From Papaver somniferum (Eukaryota; Streptophyta; Magnoliopsida; Ranunculales; Papaveraceae), in the NCBI RefSeq assembly GCF_003573695.1, contig NC_039359.1, positions 78,010,783 through 78,074,782 of the forward strand: a DNA stretch of 64,000 bases, given 5' to 3'. The first letter of the stretch is position 1; every line of letters begins with the position of its first letter. The notes under the pieces were generated by a model, which saw nothing but the letters and a program-made list of their open reading frames with translations, was not told the origin of the DNA and did no database searches. The position numbers were made by a program, and so were the translations under genes. This document shows, one piece after another, positions 48,001-59,800 of this stretch.

Positions 48001-49523
48001 AACTTTAAAGAATCCATGAAGCATCCAGGGTGGAGGAAAGCCATGGAAGCAGAAATCCGAGCTTTGGAAGAACAAGGTACCTGGGAATTGCAAGAATTAC
48101 CGCCGGGCAAGAGAGCACTAGTGAGTAAATGGATTTACACGGAGAAGTATGATGAAAATGGGAAGTTGGTACGATTAAAAGCACGATTGGTGATCTTTGG
48201 GAATTATCAGGTTGAAGGGTTGGATTACAAAGAGACATTTGCACCAGTTGCAAAAATGACAACGATACGTACTTTTCTAGATGTCGCAGCAGTTAAACAT
48301 TGGGAAGTACATAAGATGGATGTACATAATGCATTTCTTCATGGAGACTTGGAGGAAGAGGTGTATATGAAGATACCACCTGGATTTGCCAAAGGTCAGA
48401 CAAATATGGTGTGTAGAATGAAGAAATCATTATATGGTTTAAGACAGGCTCCTCGTTGTTGGTTTGCCAAACTATCAACAACATTGAAGAAATATGGTTT
48501 TCGGCAAGCATACTCAGACTACTCTCTTTTTACTATGACCAAGGGAGACATGCAGCTTAATGTCTTGGTATATGTAGATGATTTGATTGTTGCAGGGAAT
48601 AATCTAGTGGAGATTCATAAATTTAAATCATACTTGGGACAATGTTTCAAGATGAAAGATTTGGGAAAATTGAAATACTTTCTCGGCTTGGAGATAGCTC
48701 GCAGTAAACAGGGTATTTATATATGCCAGCGGAAATATGCATCGGATATTATCATGGAAACGGGTTTATTAGGAGCTAAACCTGCTGAGTTTCCCATGGA
48801 GACTAATCATCGTCTTGCTTTGGCGCAGGGAGATTTGTTTGATGATGTGGATAAATATAGAAGACTAATTGGTAGACTGATTTATTTGGCAGTGACTAGA
48901 CCTGATCTTACATACTCGGTGCATACGCTGTCTCAGTTTATGCAAAAACCGAGAATAGAACATTGGGAAGCTGCACTTCGAGTGGTTAGATACTTGAAAA
49001 AGAATCCTGGGCAAGGCATTTTGTTGCGCTCTGATAGTACCCTAAGTTTGCAAGGGTGGTGTGACTCAGATTGGGCAAGTTGTCCTTTGACTAGACGTTC
49101 ATTGACAGGATGGTTTGTTCGTCTTGGAATTCACCGGTGTCTTGGAAGACAAAGAAGCAACCAACTGTTTCTCGGAGCTCAGCTGAAGCCGAATACAGGT
49201 CCATGACGGCAGCAACATGTGAGTTGAAGTGGTTGAAACAATTACTTGGTGATTTGGGGGTTCGTCATACGCATGGAATTTAGCTCCTGTGTGATAGTCA
49301 ATCAGCATTATACATTGCTCAGAATCCAGTCTTTCATGAACGAACAAAACATATTGAGGTGGACTGTCATGTTGTTAGAGATGCTATCGTGAAGAAGATT
49401 ATATCACCTTCTTACACTCCTACGGCGGTGCAATTGGCAGATATCTTCACCAAATCCTTAGGGAAAACTCAATTTCAAGGTCTTTTGTCCAAGATGGGCA
49501 TTTGTGACCTACATGCTCCGTCT
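45037..49523 (+). pseudogene. Copia 1 gag-pol polyprotein with three lesions
   Basis: One frame runs from the ATG at 45037. Gag contains LKGTNYDEWDRAIRRSL and a degenerate zinc knuckle (CKYCTRDGH, last Cys replaced by Tyr). TAA at 45784-45786 interrupts it, after which the same frame continues through a Gly/Arg-rich segment to 49206. Protease: WILDTGDTNHV (Asp-Thr-Gly). Pre-integrase: LWHRRMGHPSEKF. Integrase: HIDLWGPY, SDNGTEF, VERKHQH. A Ser/Glu-rich linker follows. RT: ARLVIFGNYQ, KMDVHNAFLHGDL, LYGLRQAPR and an intact YVDDLIVAG. RNase H begins GWCDSDWASC, then a 1-bp deletion near 49130 shifts the frame. The true continuation has [10 protein letters not shown], a TAG at 49281, then HIEVDCHVV and [10 protein letters not shown]. 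Known function: particle formation, cDNA synthesis and integration. Confidence 0.9.
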
Positions 49524-49531
49524 TGAGGGGG

Positions 49532-49778
49532 TATTAGGAGATACGTAGTGTTTGGACTCAAGACTGTGTCTTGAGCCCTACGTATTCGGTCTGGATTCTG
49601 AGACCAACTTGGATAGTCCATGTAGATGGTCTGTTTACGTAAGTAGCAAACTTGAGACCCAAGTAATCGGTCTCAAGTCGGTAGGTATAGGGTTTGTGTC
49701 TTGTAACCCAAGTTTGGTCTTGTATAAGTAAAGACGTGATGAATGAATGAAAAGACAGAGAATTACCAAAACTTAACA
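49532..49778 (+). repeat. Copia 1 3' LTR
   Basis: Same length and termini as the 5' LTR. It is preceded by the purine tract and followed by a poly-A-rich flank. Confidence 0.9.
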
Positions 49779-50593
49779 AAAAAAAAAGAAGTGTCCAACA
49801 GTAGTCAAGCATTGCAGCGTATTAAGATTATAGATTAAAGTCTTACTTCAATTTTACACGGTTTTTTTTCTTTCTAATGCTCAATTACAAGGACTTCAAC
49901 GCTAAAACGGAGGTTTTTAAGGTTTTGATGCATGGAGAGATGGACTATAAACATCTAGGGTAAACATGCTTCAAAATAAGTTTAAGTTTGTGCCTAAACA
50001 GGGTTCCTTAATTAATCATGGCCAGAAAATGTCACTTGTGACCAAGTGCTTGCAATAGTCATTTGTTGACTACAGATACAAGATTAATTAGATCTATGTT
50101 TGTTCTTACCCACACTGCTCTTTTCTTAATAGGGTTTATGGATAAAAATAAATAAATTATAAACCTAAGTTTTCATCACTATATATAGATAGAAATGGTA
50201 AATAATGGAAGTCATGTAATTGCTTAAAAGTAGGCTATAATTGAGCTTAATATTTAAGCATTAGTGGGTCATCCAATTAATATTATTTGATGTGATTAAC
50301 TATTCAAGATCAAATATAGCTCAACTTTTGTACTTTGATTGTGAGGTTTATATAGGATTTGAATTCGTTAAAACCCCACTTGTTTTGACTTATAATGAAA
50401 TTATTGCTCATCAAAAGGGTTGGCCAATGAAGTTGCACTCGTAGTAATAGTAACGAACATGAGCTAGAGCAGTATCTATATACGCAGTTTTACTTTTTTG
50501 GAATTTGGAAATACAGTGAGATTAGCACAGATGGCTAATAGAGAGAGAGAAAGACAAACTTGTGATCATAAACATTACATAGCATCCTCACTA
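49779..50593. other. AT-rich intergenic region
   Basis: No gene, repeat family or RNA is recognised. The stretch is AT-rich, and the only frames are short and without domains. Confidence 0.5.
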
Positions 50594-51097
50594 CCTTTCT
50601 GCTGAACCAAACACATATACAAGGAGGCCATTGGGAGATTTGTTACAAGAAGAAAAAATAGACCAAACTGCATTAGAATTCCAGAAAATATCATTCCTTC
50701 GCCCAAAAAATTGTAGAAAAGAAAATAATAGAGAGATGGTGTAGAATGGGGGCCATGGTGCCTCTTATCTTCAACTTTTAAAATTCAAAATTTACAGAAG
50801 GGAGAGTCTCCAGCAGGAACGGTTCTCTTGATAGGTTTAGCCCAACCTTTCTGCTGAACCAAACACATATACAAGGAGGCCATTGGGAGATTTGTTACAA
50901 GAAGAAAAAATAGACCAAACTGCATTAGAATTCCAGAAAATATCATTCCTTCGCCCAAAAAATTGTAGAAAAGAAAATAATAGAGAGATGGTGTAGAATG
51001 GGGGCCATGGTGCCTCTTATCTTCAACTTTTAAAATTCAAAATTTACAGAAGGGAGAGTCTCCAGCAGGAACGGTTCTCTTGATAGGTTTAGCCCAA
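50594..51097. repeat. Exact tandem duplication, 252 bp, at the 3' end of the pyrophosphatase gene
   Basis: Copies 50594-50845 and 50846-51097 appear identical over their whole length. Each contains the last coding bases (minus-strand codons KRTVPAGDSPF and the TGA) and 3' untranslated sequence. Only the copy adjoining the rest of the exon (ending at 51097) belongs to the gene. Identity points to a recent event or an assembly duplication. Confidence 0.85.
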
Positions 51098-53371
51098 GCT
51101 TCATTGGTCTCAGTTATGACCTTCAGAGCATAATCCTAAACCATCAAACCACAAAGGATAAGGGATGAAAATTTTAATGCAGCTGAAAAGGAATCATAGA
51201 GTAAATTAGTGAACAAATTTTCGTTGGTTTTTGGTTTTAGAGCATATCCAGATTACTGGTTTGATAACAAATGAGTACATTTTATCTTCTTCTTTTTAGC
51301 TAACGTAAATGTCCAACACGGGCTAGACATTACAACTTTACAACTTCTGCGATGCAAAAGGAACGATGAGCATGTGGATTTCTAGTTAATTAATAGTTTA
51401 AGTATCTTAGCCAACTATAACATATGAGAAGAAGTCATAATTCTAGCACTCTGGTGGATTAATATAGAAGTACCTTGTTGGCTGCTTTGTTCCCAAGTTC
51501 AAACTTATCGGCAGGCTTTCCATCTGGGATCTTGTAGTCTCTGAACCAATCTCTTATAGCAGTGAGAGTGCCCTGAAAATTGTACCAAATTAAATGACTC
51601 AGGAGACTGTTTCATAGTATGATTTCCTATGTGCACATCACTAGTACTTCATCTTTTGAAAGCAGATTATATGACTCAGCAGATGTCAAACCAAGACTGT
51701 CACTTTTCTTAAGTCTCTCACCAAATCTGCACAAATGACCAAGCAAGATATGAAATAATATATCTCTTACAATATTACCACTGATTTTCTTTTGTCCAGA
51801 TTATCAGAACTCAAGTGTTCGACATATAAATTAAAAAGATGAAAGATAGATTTTAACTTGATCGTTACCTCTATGTATTACACAATTTTACAAGTAACAT
51901 CCTTCCCAATAGGGGTCACAACAACCAAAATATATATTAAGTTGAAATGATAGTCTAGTGTTTGTCCCAGATCTTTTATCATGTTTCTATCATAAACTCC
52001 AAATTCAAGTTGCCATGCAAAATTTGGCCAAAAATACAGCATGCATAGAAAACTCAATTTTAAAAAATATGAGCAGAAAATTACCGGGAAATGTTTCTCA
52101 ACATCACCAACATCATTGACGAGTGAAGCTCTTGGGTCACTCAACGAAAATGCAACAATTTTCAAGTCGAATTCTCCCTCGTCGATCATAGCCGAAGCAC
52201 CTAAAGGCTTCACTTTAAGAATCTTGCCAATCTTTCCTTGCCTATCCCAATTTCAACAACATCAACTGCAAATTAGAGGACATGTCAAACAAATGCTTCG
52301 CAAGAAGCTCCAATATTCACATATACAAAACTTCTTTTTAATATTAAGCTCCAGCTTAACAGAGTAAACCAAGGATGCTGCGGTAGCATACCTGGATCAT
52401 TATCTCCAAATGGCCCATCAACTTCAGAATTAGCTACTGTTGGGTCCTCCCATGTCTGTGGAGCAATCCATAGTTCCAATTGATGTTGTAGTTGAAAAAA
52501 AAATACATTGGATTATTGTGCCTGAATATCATTTTTAGGCAAAGATAAACTGGCGAGTGAAAAAATGAATCAAAAGTTCTGTTTGGTTGTGCATTTCTGC
52601 AACTCATAAGTCATGAATTGCCTGAACCAAATGGCCTTGAAGAATGTGTTCAGCGCCTGCAATCCAATCTCAATGGGGAATGCACACCAGTCCTCAACTT
52701 GTCAAATTAGATAGCAATAACCCAAGAACTGTAACAAGTGACTATGCAAAAACAAAAGGTGAGCCTTACGGGTAGAATCTAAGTTTCCCCTTCTTGGTAT
52801 CCTGTTTAATGGGAGTGTATGGCTCATCAGTTGCAACTTCCATCTTTGCACTAGTCTCTTTTGGTATTTCCACAACAAAATTGAACACTCCATCACCCAA
52901 TTGCAATGGTACATCATGCCAAGGTGAAAGCTGCACATAAATTTTTCAAATATAAAATCAAAACCCTAAATCACTTAAGCAGCATAACACAATGCACTAT
53001 TGAATTGAAAAAAGGAAACAAAAATATTCAACAAAACCCCACAAAGAAGACTCTGTAATCTAGGTTTCCATGTTTACTTTCTTGTTTGATTTGAATTTCA
53101 GGTTTGTAAAGAGATTTGCAAGTAAAAGCTTTTTTAGATGAAGCTCTTCTACTGAAATTGATATTTAGAAGAAAAGAAGCAGTGTGAGTGTTGCATTAGA
53201 TTAGATGAAGCTCTTCTACTGAAATTGATATTTAGAAGAAAAGAAGCAGTGTGAGTGTTGCATTAGATTAGATGAAGCTCTTCTACTGAAATTGATATTT
53301 AGAAGAAAAGAAGCACTTTAAGTGTTGCATTCATGCAACATACCAGCAGCTAAAACTCTAGCAATAGCCAT
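51037..53371 (-). pseudogene. Plastid-type soluble inorganic pyrophosphatase, broken
   Basis: Homologous to Arabidopsis PPA6. Recognised exons: 53371-53043 (MAIARVLAAG transit peptide to LDYRVFF), 52930-52770 (LSPWHDVPLQLGDGVFNFVVEIPK ... KKGKLRFYP), about 52501-52392 (YNINWNYG, PQTWEDPTVANSEV, FGDNDP), 52265-52085 (VDVVEIG, AMIDEGEFDLKIVA, VNDVGDVEKHFP), 51572-51474 (TLTAIRDWFRDYKIPDGKP) and 51135-51037 (DYALKVITETNEAW). The metal-binding DNDPVDVV signature is preserved across an intron. Lesions: a 67-bp triplication in the transit-peptide exon plus a TAA at 53318-53320; loss of the DGSGKK segment; AG to AA at the acceptor near 52502; one-base deletions near 52462 and 52244. The intact enzyme hydrolyses pyrophosphate to phosphate in the stroma. 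Two deletions are in homopolymers and could be sequence errors. The triplication and lost segment could not. Confidence 0.88.
53136..53336. repeat. 67-bp tandem triplication in the transit-peptide exon
   Basis: Copies start at 53136, 53203 and 53270 with agatgaagctcttctactga. The first two are identical. The third differs in a few bases and carries the TAA stop (minus strand). Two extra copies add 134 bp, which is not a multiple of three, so the reading frame from the ATG cannot reach the mature enzyme. Confidence 0.85.
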
Positions 53372-54777
53372 TTTGATTGGTATTCTTGCAAACACCCAAA
53401 TCCAAAATCTGATCTTTTTAATTATGCTTCTGCTGCAACCTCAGACTGTTGGAAGTGTGAGGTTCTTCTTCTCTGTTCTCTGATCGGCCAGACCAAAGGG
53501 AGGCCTTCGATAGGATGGAAAAATGTTTTCTGTCAGTCACGCTTTTTGTCACCAAAAATTCAGCTTTTTCGAAAATTTAACTTCCAAACACATGACACCT
53601 CTCTTCTTATTTCTTCCAAATACAGTGATTCTCGATTACTATGTTTTCAAAAATTCTAATAAATCAATCAAACTGCATCATTTTCCATTGCAATACGATT
53701 TTACAATCTATCAAAGCTAAAATTTGAATCTACCAAAGCATAAATTTCTTGTTACAGCTGATAAGCCGCCACTCAACGATAAACTATCATGAATAATGGG
53801 ATATCCATGGGGAAGTCAAATCACTAATAAAAGACGGATAGTGACAACATCTGTGTAAACATTCCTAACAATTGATCATCATCTGATCTGCCCCATCTCA
53901 GACTTCAATAGTATTTTGTAAGGTTGTAACATAAATCCAGCAAAATCTCTAAGTTGATAATAACAAGTTAAAAAATCCAGTCCCTAATTTAGGATAAATC
54001 TTAAAGAATAACAACTTGAAATCGGTGTTTCCAGAGTTTTACAAGTTATAACAATACGAGTTGAGAGATGATGAAACTGGATTAGAGTTTAAAAAGTCCA
54101 TACCTCAATTCTTGGGAACGAAGAAGAAAACCCCTTTGTAATTGGATCACCTCCCAGCCAGAGACAAAGTAGAAGCTCAAAGTTCTGGTTTTCTATTTTA
54201 GGGATTTTGTTTCTAGGAGGCACGTGATCTCACGCGAATTATTTTAGTGGAAAACTCACGTGAGACCCTGTGTCCTTCTGGCTAAGGCGATTTATTGTCT
54301 AGGCGCCCTTTGGGCGACTCGTGTGCCTAGAGGGAGCCTAGGGCGCCTTTCATAACATTGCCTCAGCATCCGACTGTCATAAGCAGCGAGGTATAGTCCG
54401 CTCATAACACCATATTGATTACAATTTACAATTACTATTGTTTGAGTTACTAAAGCAGAGAACAACATGTAGAAAACGCAAAAAACAATTCAAATGACTT
54501 CTTTATACCATGACAAGAAAACACTATCAGAGTAACATACATCCGATTGTGAAACATGAAGGATAACGAGAAACGTAATCAAAGTGGGTATCAAGAACTA
54601 AGCAGCTGTATACTTGCAGGTGCACTGCAGATACGTACATGAACAACATGGCTACAATATCAGCTGCAAAATGCATTATTTTTCACAAACACAATCGTGC
54701 ACAAAGAGAGTCACGTACGTAAATGATAAAGGACAAATTAAACTTTCAAATTCATGGATGTTGTCTAGTATTTGGAG
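53372..54777. other. Region between pyrophosphatase and P450 genes
   Basis: The left part is the 5' flank of the pyrophosphatase gene. Near 54110-54190 (minus) an unspliced-looking leader ends GAG/GTATGG and may be an untranslated exon of that gene, about 0.8 kb upstream. A GC-rich block near 54280-54350 has repeated aggcgcc/gggcg words resembling decayed repeat DNA. No coding gene is recognised. Confidence 0.4.
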
Positions 54778-56404
54778 TCACGCTGCAAGACCCGATGCTC
54801 TTGGTATTAATCTTAAAGGAGTGGACTTCTGCAATGACATCTCTAGTTTTTCGTTCATGTCCATGGATTCAGGTGTGACGCCATTTTCAAGAGTCCAATC
54901 AAATGATTGGAGCAATGATCCAACCACAATGTGAAGAACTTGGTGCGCCATGGGGAGGCCAGGACACATGCGTCTTCCAGATCCAAACGGTATATATTGA
55001 AAATGTTGTCCGCGGTAATCCGTAGTATTTCCTAAGAAACGTTCTGGATAGAACGAGAGTGGATTATCCCATAAAGCTGGATCCCTTCCAATACCCCAAA
55101 CATTAACCAATACTGCTGTGCCCTTAGGTATGATATACCCCATGAATTCTGTGTCTTCAACAGTAGTGCGTGGTAGTAGGAAAGGAGCGGCCGGATGCAA
55201 TCTCAGTGTTTCTTTAATCACTTTCGTCGATCTTTCTATGATAACCAACAACTTGGCCAATCTCGTCTTTGGCCTTCCTCATTACCTCAGGATTGCGAAC
55301 AACTTCTGACATTACCCACTCTATGGAATTGATTAGTGAATCGGTTCCACCAATAAAAATTTCCTACATAAAATTAAAAAAGTTTATTAGCAATGGTATA
55401 CAAGATTTGAGCAATAGTGGTACGATCCACCCTGAGTTTGCATACCGTTATAAACCAGTTAATGTGTCTGTCAGACAGTTTCCTTGGTTCATCTTTGCCA
55501 TTGCCTTCGAAGTCGATCAACAAATCCCAATAATCCTTCTCCTCCTTGTTATTGCGGATAGCATCCGTTATCCTTCGCTCCTTTGCAAAGCCATCAACAA
55601 TGTCTGCACATGCGTTGACTGCATTCATCGTCCGGTTGGCCAAATTCTGTGGGTCTAAATTTCGTAACCATGGAAAGAAATCAGCTATATTAGGCATTGT
55701 AGATAACACTCCAATCTTCTCAAGCAGTTGATAGAGTTCATTCCCAGTTGCAGATTCAAGATCCATAACATCCCTAGAAAAGAAGAGATTTCCTAATAAA
55801 TTAGCAAAGGCAACCAAAGTTAAGTGTTTTATTTCAACACTTCTACCTTCCTTCTCTTCCACCAGTATCCATTGTTTTATCTGATCAACAAATTTTCTTC
55901 GTTTGCCTAAAGTGTTCTTCATTGTCGTACGAGAGAAAAAAGTTGCGTATAGTCGCCTATTATTCGCCAAATTGGTCCATGTGGAGACCATGGAGTCCCA
56001 TGATTATCTTCATTTGATGGTTGCAGCGCCTGGATTGGATGACGATTGATAAAAGCCTGATCATGACTTTTGAATAACTCCAGAGCAGCATCTGCAGAAG
56101 CAATAACTAGCGTATTTACAGCGCCCATACGTATCATGAAAACTGGTCCATATCTTTTTTGAAGTTCTGCTAATCTTTTGTGTGGCGCCTTATAGTGATA
56201 GCCTAAATCTAAGAGGTTTCCGATCAATGGCCAACTTGGAGGACCCGGTGCTAACCGCCTTGGGTGGGTTTTAATTTTCCAGCTAAGAAAACTGTGGGGG
56301 AGTAGGAGTAACAGCGGAGCTGCGCTGAAAGGGAAATTGCTGTCCAGACAAAAATATAATTTGTGGAGATGGGATCTTTCATTCTGCAGGATTGATTTCA
56401 GCAT
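54778..56404 (-). pseudogene. Cytochrome P450 of the CYP71 clan, probably CYP76 family, broken
   Basis: It starts at an ATG with a hydrophobic anchor (AAPLLLLLPHSFL), then the hinge LAPGPPSWPLIGN. The C-helix region is split by a one-base change near 55975 (HGPIW ... RRLYATFF). Exon 1 ends at a GTATGC donor (55446). After an 82-bp intron, exon 2 begins EIFIGGTDSLINSIEWVMSE with the oxygen-activation GGTDS. A short deletion with frame shift near 55221-55232 removes the stretch before the K-helix KETLRLHP. The end is intact: PERFLG, the heme loop FGSGRRMCPG with the Cys ligand, and PESMDMNEKLEMSLQK, a CYP76-like tail. Such enzymes are ER-bound monooxygenases of specialised metabolism (terpenoids, alkaloids). 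Substrate cannot be inferred. Two lesions make function unlikely unless they are sequence errors. Confidence 0.87.
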
Positions 56405-56499
56405 GGACAACTAATTCTTTGCTCTTGAGGCAAAATTATATAGCAGATCCTAACGCGTACCAAGTACTCAAATGACAATATGCAGGCGCAATAAATTAA

Positions 56500-56765
56500 T
56501 GTAAGGATACAGGACAAGTCCTTTATATAGACTAGGACTACTCAAGACTAAAACGATAGAAATGGTTTCTATTGATTATTAGGGATATAACAAGTCTTTT
56601 ATATAGATTAGGACTACTCAAGACTAAAACAGTAGAACAGAAAATAACAGGAGGTGAAGTACGGCAGACTGTAACAGAAAACAGTTCTGCTAAACAGCTC
56701 TAAAATGACGCACTGCATGACGTAAAACTTGTACGGATAAACCTGTACAGATGACTAGTCTAACA
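56500..56765 (-). repeat. Copia 2 3' LTR, rearranged
   Basis: 266 bp against 228 for the partner. The block from gacaagtc to actaaaac is present twice (56513 and about 56590), and the segment next to the terminus is partly deleted. This indicates an internal duplication-deletion since insertion. Confidence 0.8.
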
Positions 56766-56910
56766 ACCCCCGCAAACTAAGCTTTCACATAAGGCATTAG
56801 TTTGGCTTTAAAAGTAGTGAACTGAACCTTGGACAATCTTTTTGTAAATAAGTCAGCCACTTGACTCAAAGTATGAATGTAAGAGACCCTTGAAAAATCA
56901 GACTTGACTA

Positions 56911-57902
56911 AGAGCAACCACAGTCATGAGACGGACCAAATACCAAAAGCCAGACTAAAAGCTAAAAAAATTTGGTATTCTGGGTGTTCAAGCGTAATGG
57001 GGGACGAACAAAATTTGGTGAACCGTAACTTATACGAACGCTTGGTGCGAGACGGAACTTATACTCACGTTTCTTGACCGAGCGTCTTTATAATATGCGT
57101 CTGAACGAAACGGAGGTATTACGTGCGCCTGATTGAGGCGCAGGTATAGTTCACGCCTAACATGGGACGGCGATGGAAAGTGCGTCTACTGGGACGGAGA
57201 TGTTATGTGCGTCTGATACATACGGAGATAGAAAGTGCGTATGACTCGGGCAGACATAGAAGGTGCGTCTGGGTAGCCAAAGAAAAAAATCAAAAATGTC
57301 CGTGAGAAGTAAATGATTTGAGCACTGCACATTCGTTTCTTGCTTCCTCCTCAAAGAGGGTAGTTTATGATGTTGATATGGATGGGGGGCGTAACTGCTT
57401 AGAGCAACCACAGCTATGGTGAAAGAGGAAGTTAACTGGGTGCATATAATCAACGAAAATTAAAACTGGTATCAGGCGCACACTATTCTTCTGCACATCT
57501 CATACGTAACTTAAAGTTGCGTTTCATCCAGACGCACATATAATCAACGCCCATCTCATACGTAACTTAAAGTTACGTTTCATCCAGACGCACAATAAAA
57601 CTATGCCTGATATTGAGCGGATGTATTAGATGCGTTTGAAGGGGCGGAGTTTATACATGCGCCTGACTCATACGGTGTTTATATGCTCGCCTGATTGCAT
57701 TCGGTGATTAAACTTACGCCTGGTTTCATACGCTCCTAATACTTCCGTCCCACTATATCTTCTTTAGTCTGGACAGACGACCACATTTGGTCTCAAACCC
57801 TAAATTTGGCGACCAAATTTGGGTTTACTCCTCACCACTGCGGCATTCTCTAGGACCACATTTGGGTTTAGTACCCAAATTTGGTCGTGACTGTGGTTGC
57901 TC
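56911..57902. mobile_element. TIR element (Harbinger-like MITE) inside the copia 2 RNase H region
   Basis: Inverted termini GAGCAACCACAG / CTGTGGTTGCTC are flanked by TAA on both sides (56908-56910 and 57903-57905), a PIF/Harbinger-type target. Copia coding resumes on the far side: the minus strand reads KVDYHM before it and LVKSDFSRVSYIHT ... VADLFTKRL after it, in the DLV context interrupted at the TTA codon. A second copy of the terminal motif lies inside at 57402, so elements may be nested or compound. A 50-bp block with cgtaacttaaagttgcgtttc is duplicated near 57505 and 57557. No transposase is present. Confidence 0.85.
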
Positions 57903-57905
57903 TAA

Positions 57906-59800
57906 GTCTCGAAATCATATGGTAATCCACCTTAATATGTTTCGTACAAGCATGAAAGATCGTATTAGCCGTGAGATTTCCTGCACTCATGTTATCACAA
58001 TATAACGTATATGGCAGAGATAAGTGAACATATAAATCTTCAAAGAGATAAGAGAGCCATAAAATTTCAGCAGCTGCATTAGCCAGACCTCTATATTCTG
58101 TCTCAGTAGAAGAGCGCGAGACAGTCTTTTGTTTCTTGGAGGACCAAGAAACTAAATTGCCACAATGCCACCAATGAATACACAATAACCAGAAGTGGAT
58201 TTGCATGTATCTGGGCAGCCAGTCCAATCACTATCACAGAAAGCAGTAAGCTCAGTACAATTACCAGCACCAAGTGTAATACATTGACCCAAATAACTTT
58301 TTATATAACGCAAAATCCTCTTGGCTAACTGAAGGTGAATGTCAGTAGGATAGTGCATGAACTGACTGACATAGTTAAGTGCAAAACTGATGTCAGGATG
58401 AGTGAGAGTCAAATACTGAAGATCATTAACAAGGCTTCTAGAAAGAGTAGCATCAGGAAGAGGAACACCATCTGGAATAGAAGCTCTTGGACCCTGAGTG
58501 ACAAGAGTTCTACAAGGTTTACAACCCATCATATCATGCTTTTTCAAGAGATCCAGTGAGTACTTATTCTGAGTCAAAGGAGCTTCTTGTAAGGAACATC
58601 AAAAGTGGGCTCAATACCCAAAAAATGATGAAGAGAACCCAAGTATTTCATTACAAATTCAGTCTTCAGAGAAGTAATGAATAAAGAAAGTAAAGAATCA
58701 AAAGAACCAACCAGAATAATACCATCTACGTAAACCAGTAGAATCATTCTCTCTCCATTACTGTGAAATATGAACATAGAAGTATCACATACAGAATTTT
58801 GAAAGATAAATTTGAGAAGAAAACCACTGAACCTATCAAACCAAGCTCTCGGTGCTTGCTTAAGACCATAACGAGAATTTCGTAGAAGACAAACATGATT
58901 AGGATGATGAGGATCAACAAATCCAGGTGGTTGCTCCATATAGACTTTCTCAGTTAGATTGCCATGTAGAAAGGCATTATTCACATCTAATTGTCTAATA
59001 CTCCAGTTATGGGATAGAGCAAGACTTAAAACATATCTAATAGTAGCTGCTTTTACCACAAGACTAAAAGTTTCATAAAAGTAAATGCCATCAACTTGAT
59101 GATAGCCTTTGGCAACTAGTCTAGCTTTCTGTCTCTCAACAATGTCATATTCCTTTAACTTAGTCTTGAACACCCACTTACACCCAAGTACATTCATATA
59201 AGGATCATAAGGCACATGTCTCCAAGTATCATTTTTTTGAAGAGCCCCATATTCATTATGTATAGCTTCTTTAAAAGTTTTTGGTTCAGCAACTGATTGA
59301 GTGGTACTGAGAAGAGCACTTGGAACTGGATGTTTAAGAAAACTATTATTGGCTACAAAATCTTTAGATAAAAGTTTAGGAACATGAAAACCTGATTTGG
59401 ATCTGGTTTGTATCCCAGAAGAAGATGATAAAACATTTGATGCAGAATTAGGTGACTGAGATACATGAGATGTAGTACTAGAAGACTCAGTGGATGATGG
59501 CAGTGTAGAAACCTCAGTATGTGATGGCAGTTGAGCAGGTAAAGTATCATGAGTAGAGACATGTTGAGGAGGAAATATATCTGAGGAAGGAAGTGAACTG
59601 CCAAAAGGAAACTTGGTTTCATCAAAGACAATATTAGTTGTAACATAAATTCTGAGAGATTTGAGATCCATATATGAATCTATATGGTGCAGATTTTGGA
59701 CTAAGTTTGTCTTTCTTGTAAGGAACCAAATTTGGATAGCAGAGACATCCAAAAACTTTAAAGATAGAGTAAGCTGGCTTGCAGTTGTATAACCTTTCAT
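57906..59800 (-). pseudogene. Copia 2 reverse transcriptase and RNase H
   Basis: 59800-58574 carries the linker and RT: GCKWVFKTKLKE, KARLVAKGYHQV, RQLDVNNAFLHGNL, YMEQPPGFVDP, LKQAPRAWFDRF. The catalytic YVDD reads YVDGIILVG, so the second aspartate is lost. 58577-58152 continues RT-RNase H (TLTHPDISFALNYVSQFMH, ELTAFCDSDWTGCP). 58227-57868 carries SRSSTETEYRGLANAAAEILWL and reaches HIKVDYHM, where the TIR element starts. The C-terminal end lies beyond that element at about 56770-56905. Frame changes separate all parts. Confidence 0.87.

Larger units (their letters stand above)
44752..49778 (+). mobile_element. Ty1/copia retrotransposon, nearly complete and young
   Basis: Two 247-bp LTRs flank gag-protease-integrase-RT-RNase H in copia order. 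By hand the LTRs differ at seven positions, about 3 percent. The 5' LTR is followed directly by TGGCATCACGATCC, a variant of the copia initiator-Met primer site, and the 3' LTR is preceded by the purine tract ttgaggggg. LTRs begin TATTAGG rather than TG. No clean 5-bp target duplication is visible (atgtc on the left, a poly-A tract on the right), so one flank may have changed. Three small lesions inactivate the coding region. Confidence 0.92.

Noticed and set aside
45338..48511. Antisense frames within copia 1
   Set aside because: They are shadows of the gag-pol reading frame with no domain content.
44700..49800. A 5-bp target duplication for copia 1
   Set aside because: The left flank atgtc and the right poly-A flank do not match, and the gtgtcc on the right is 12 bp away.
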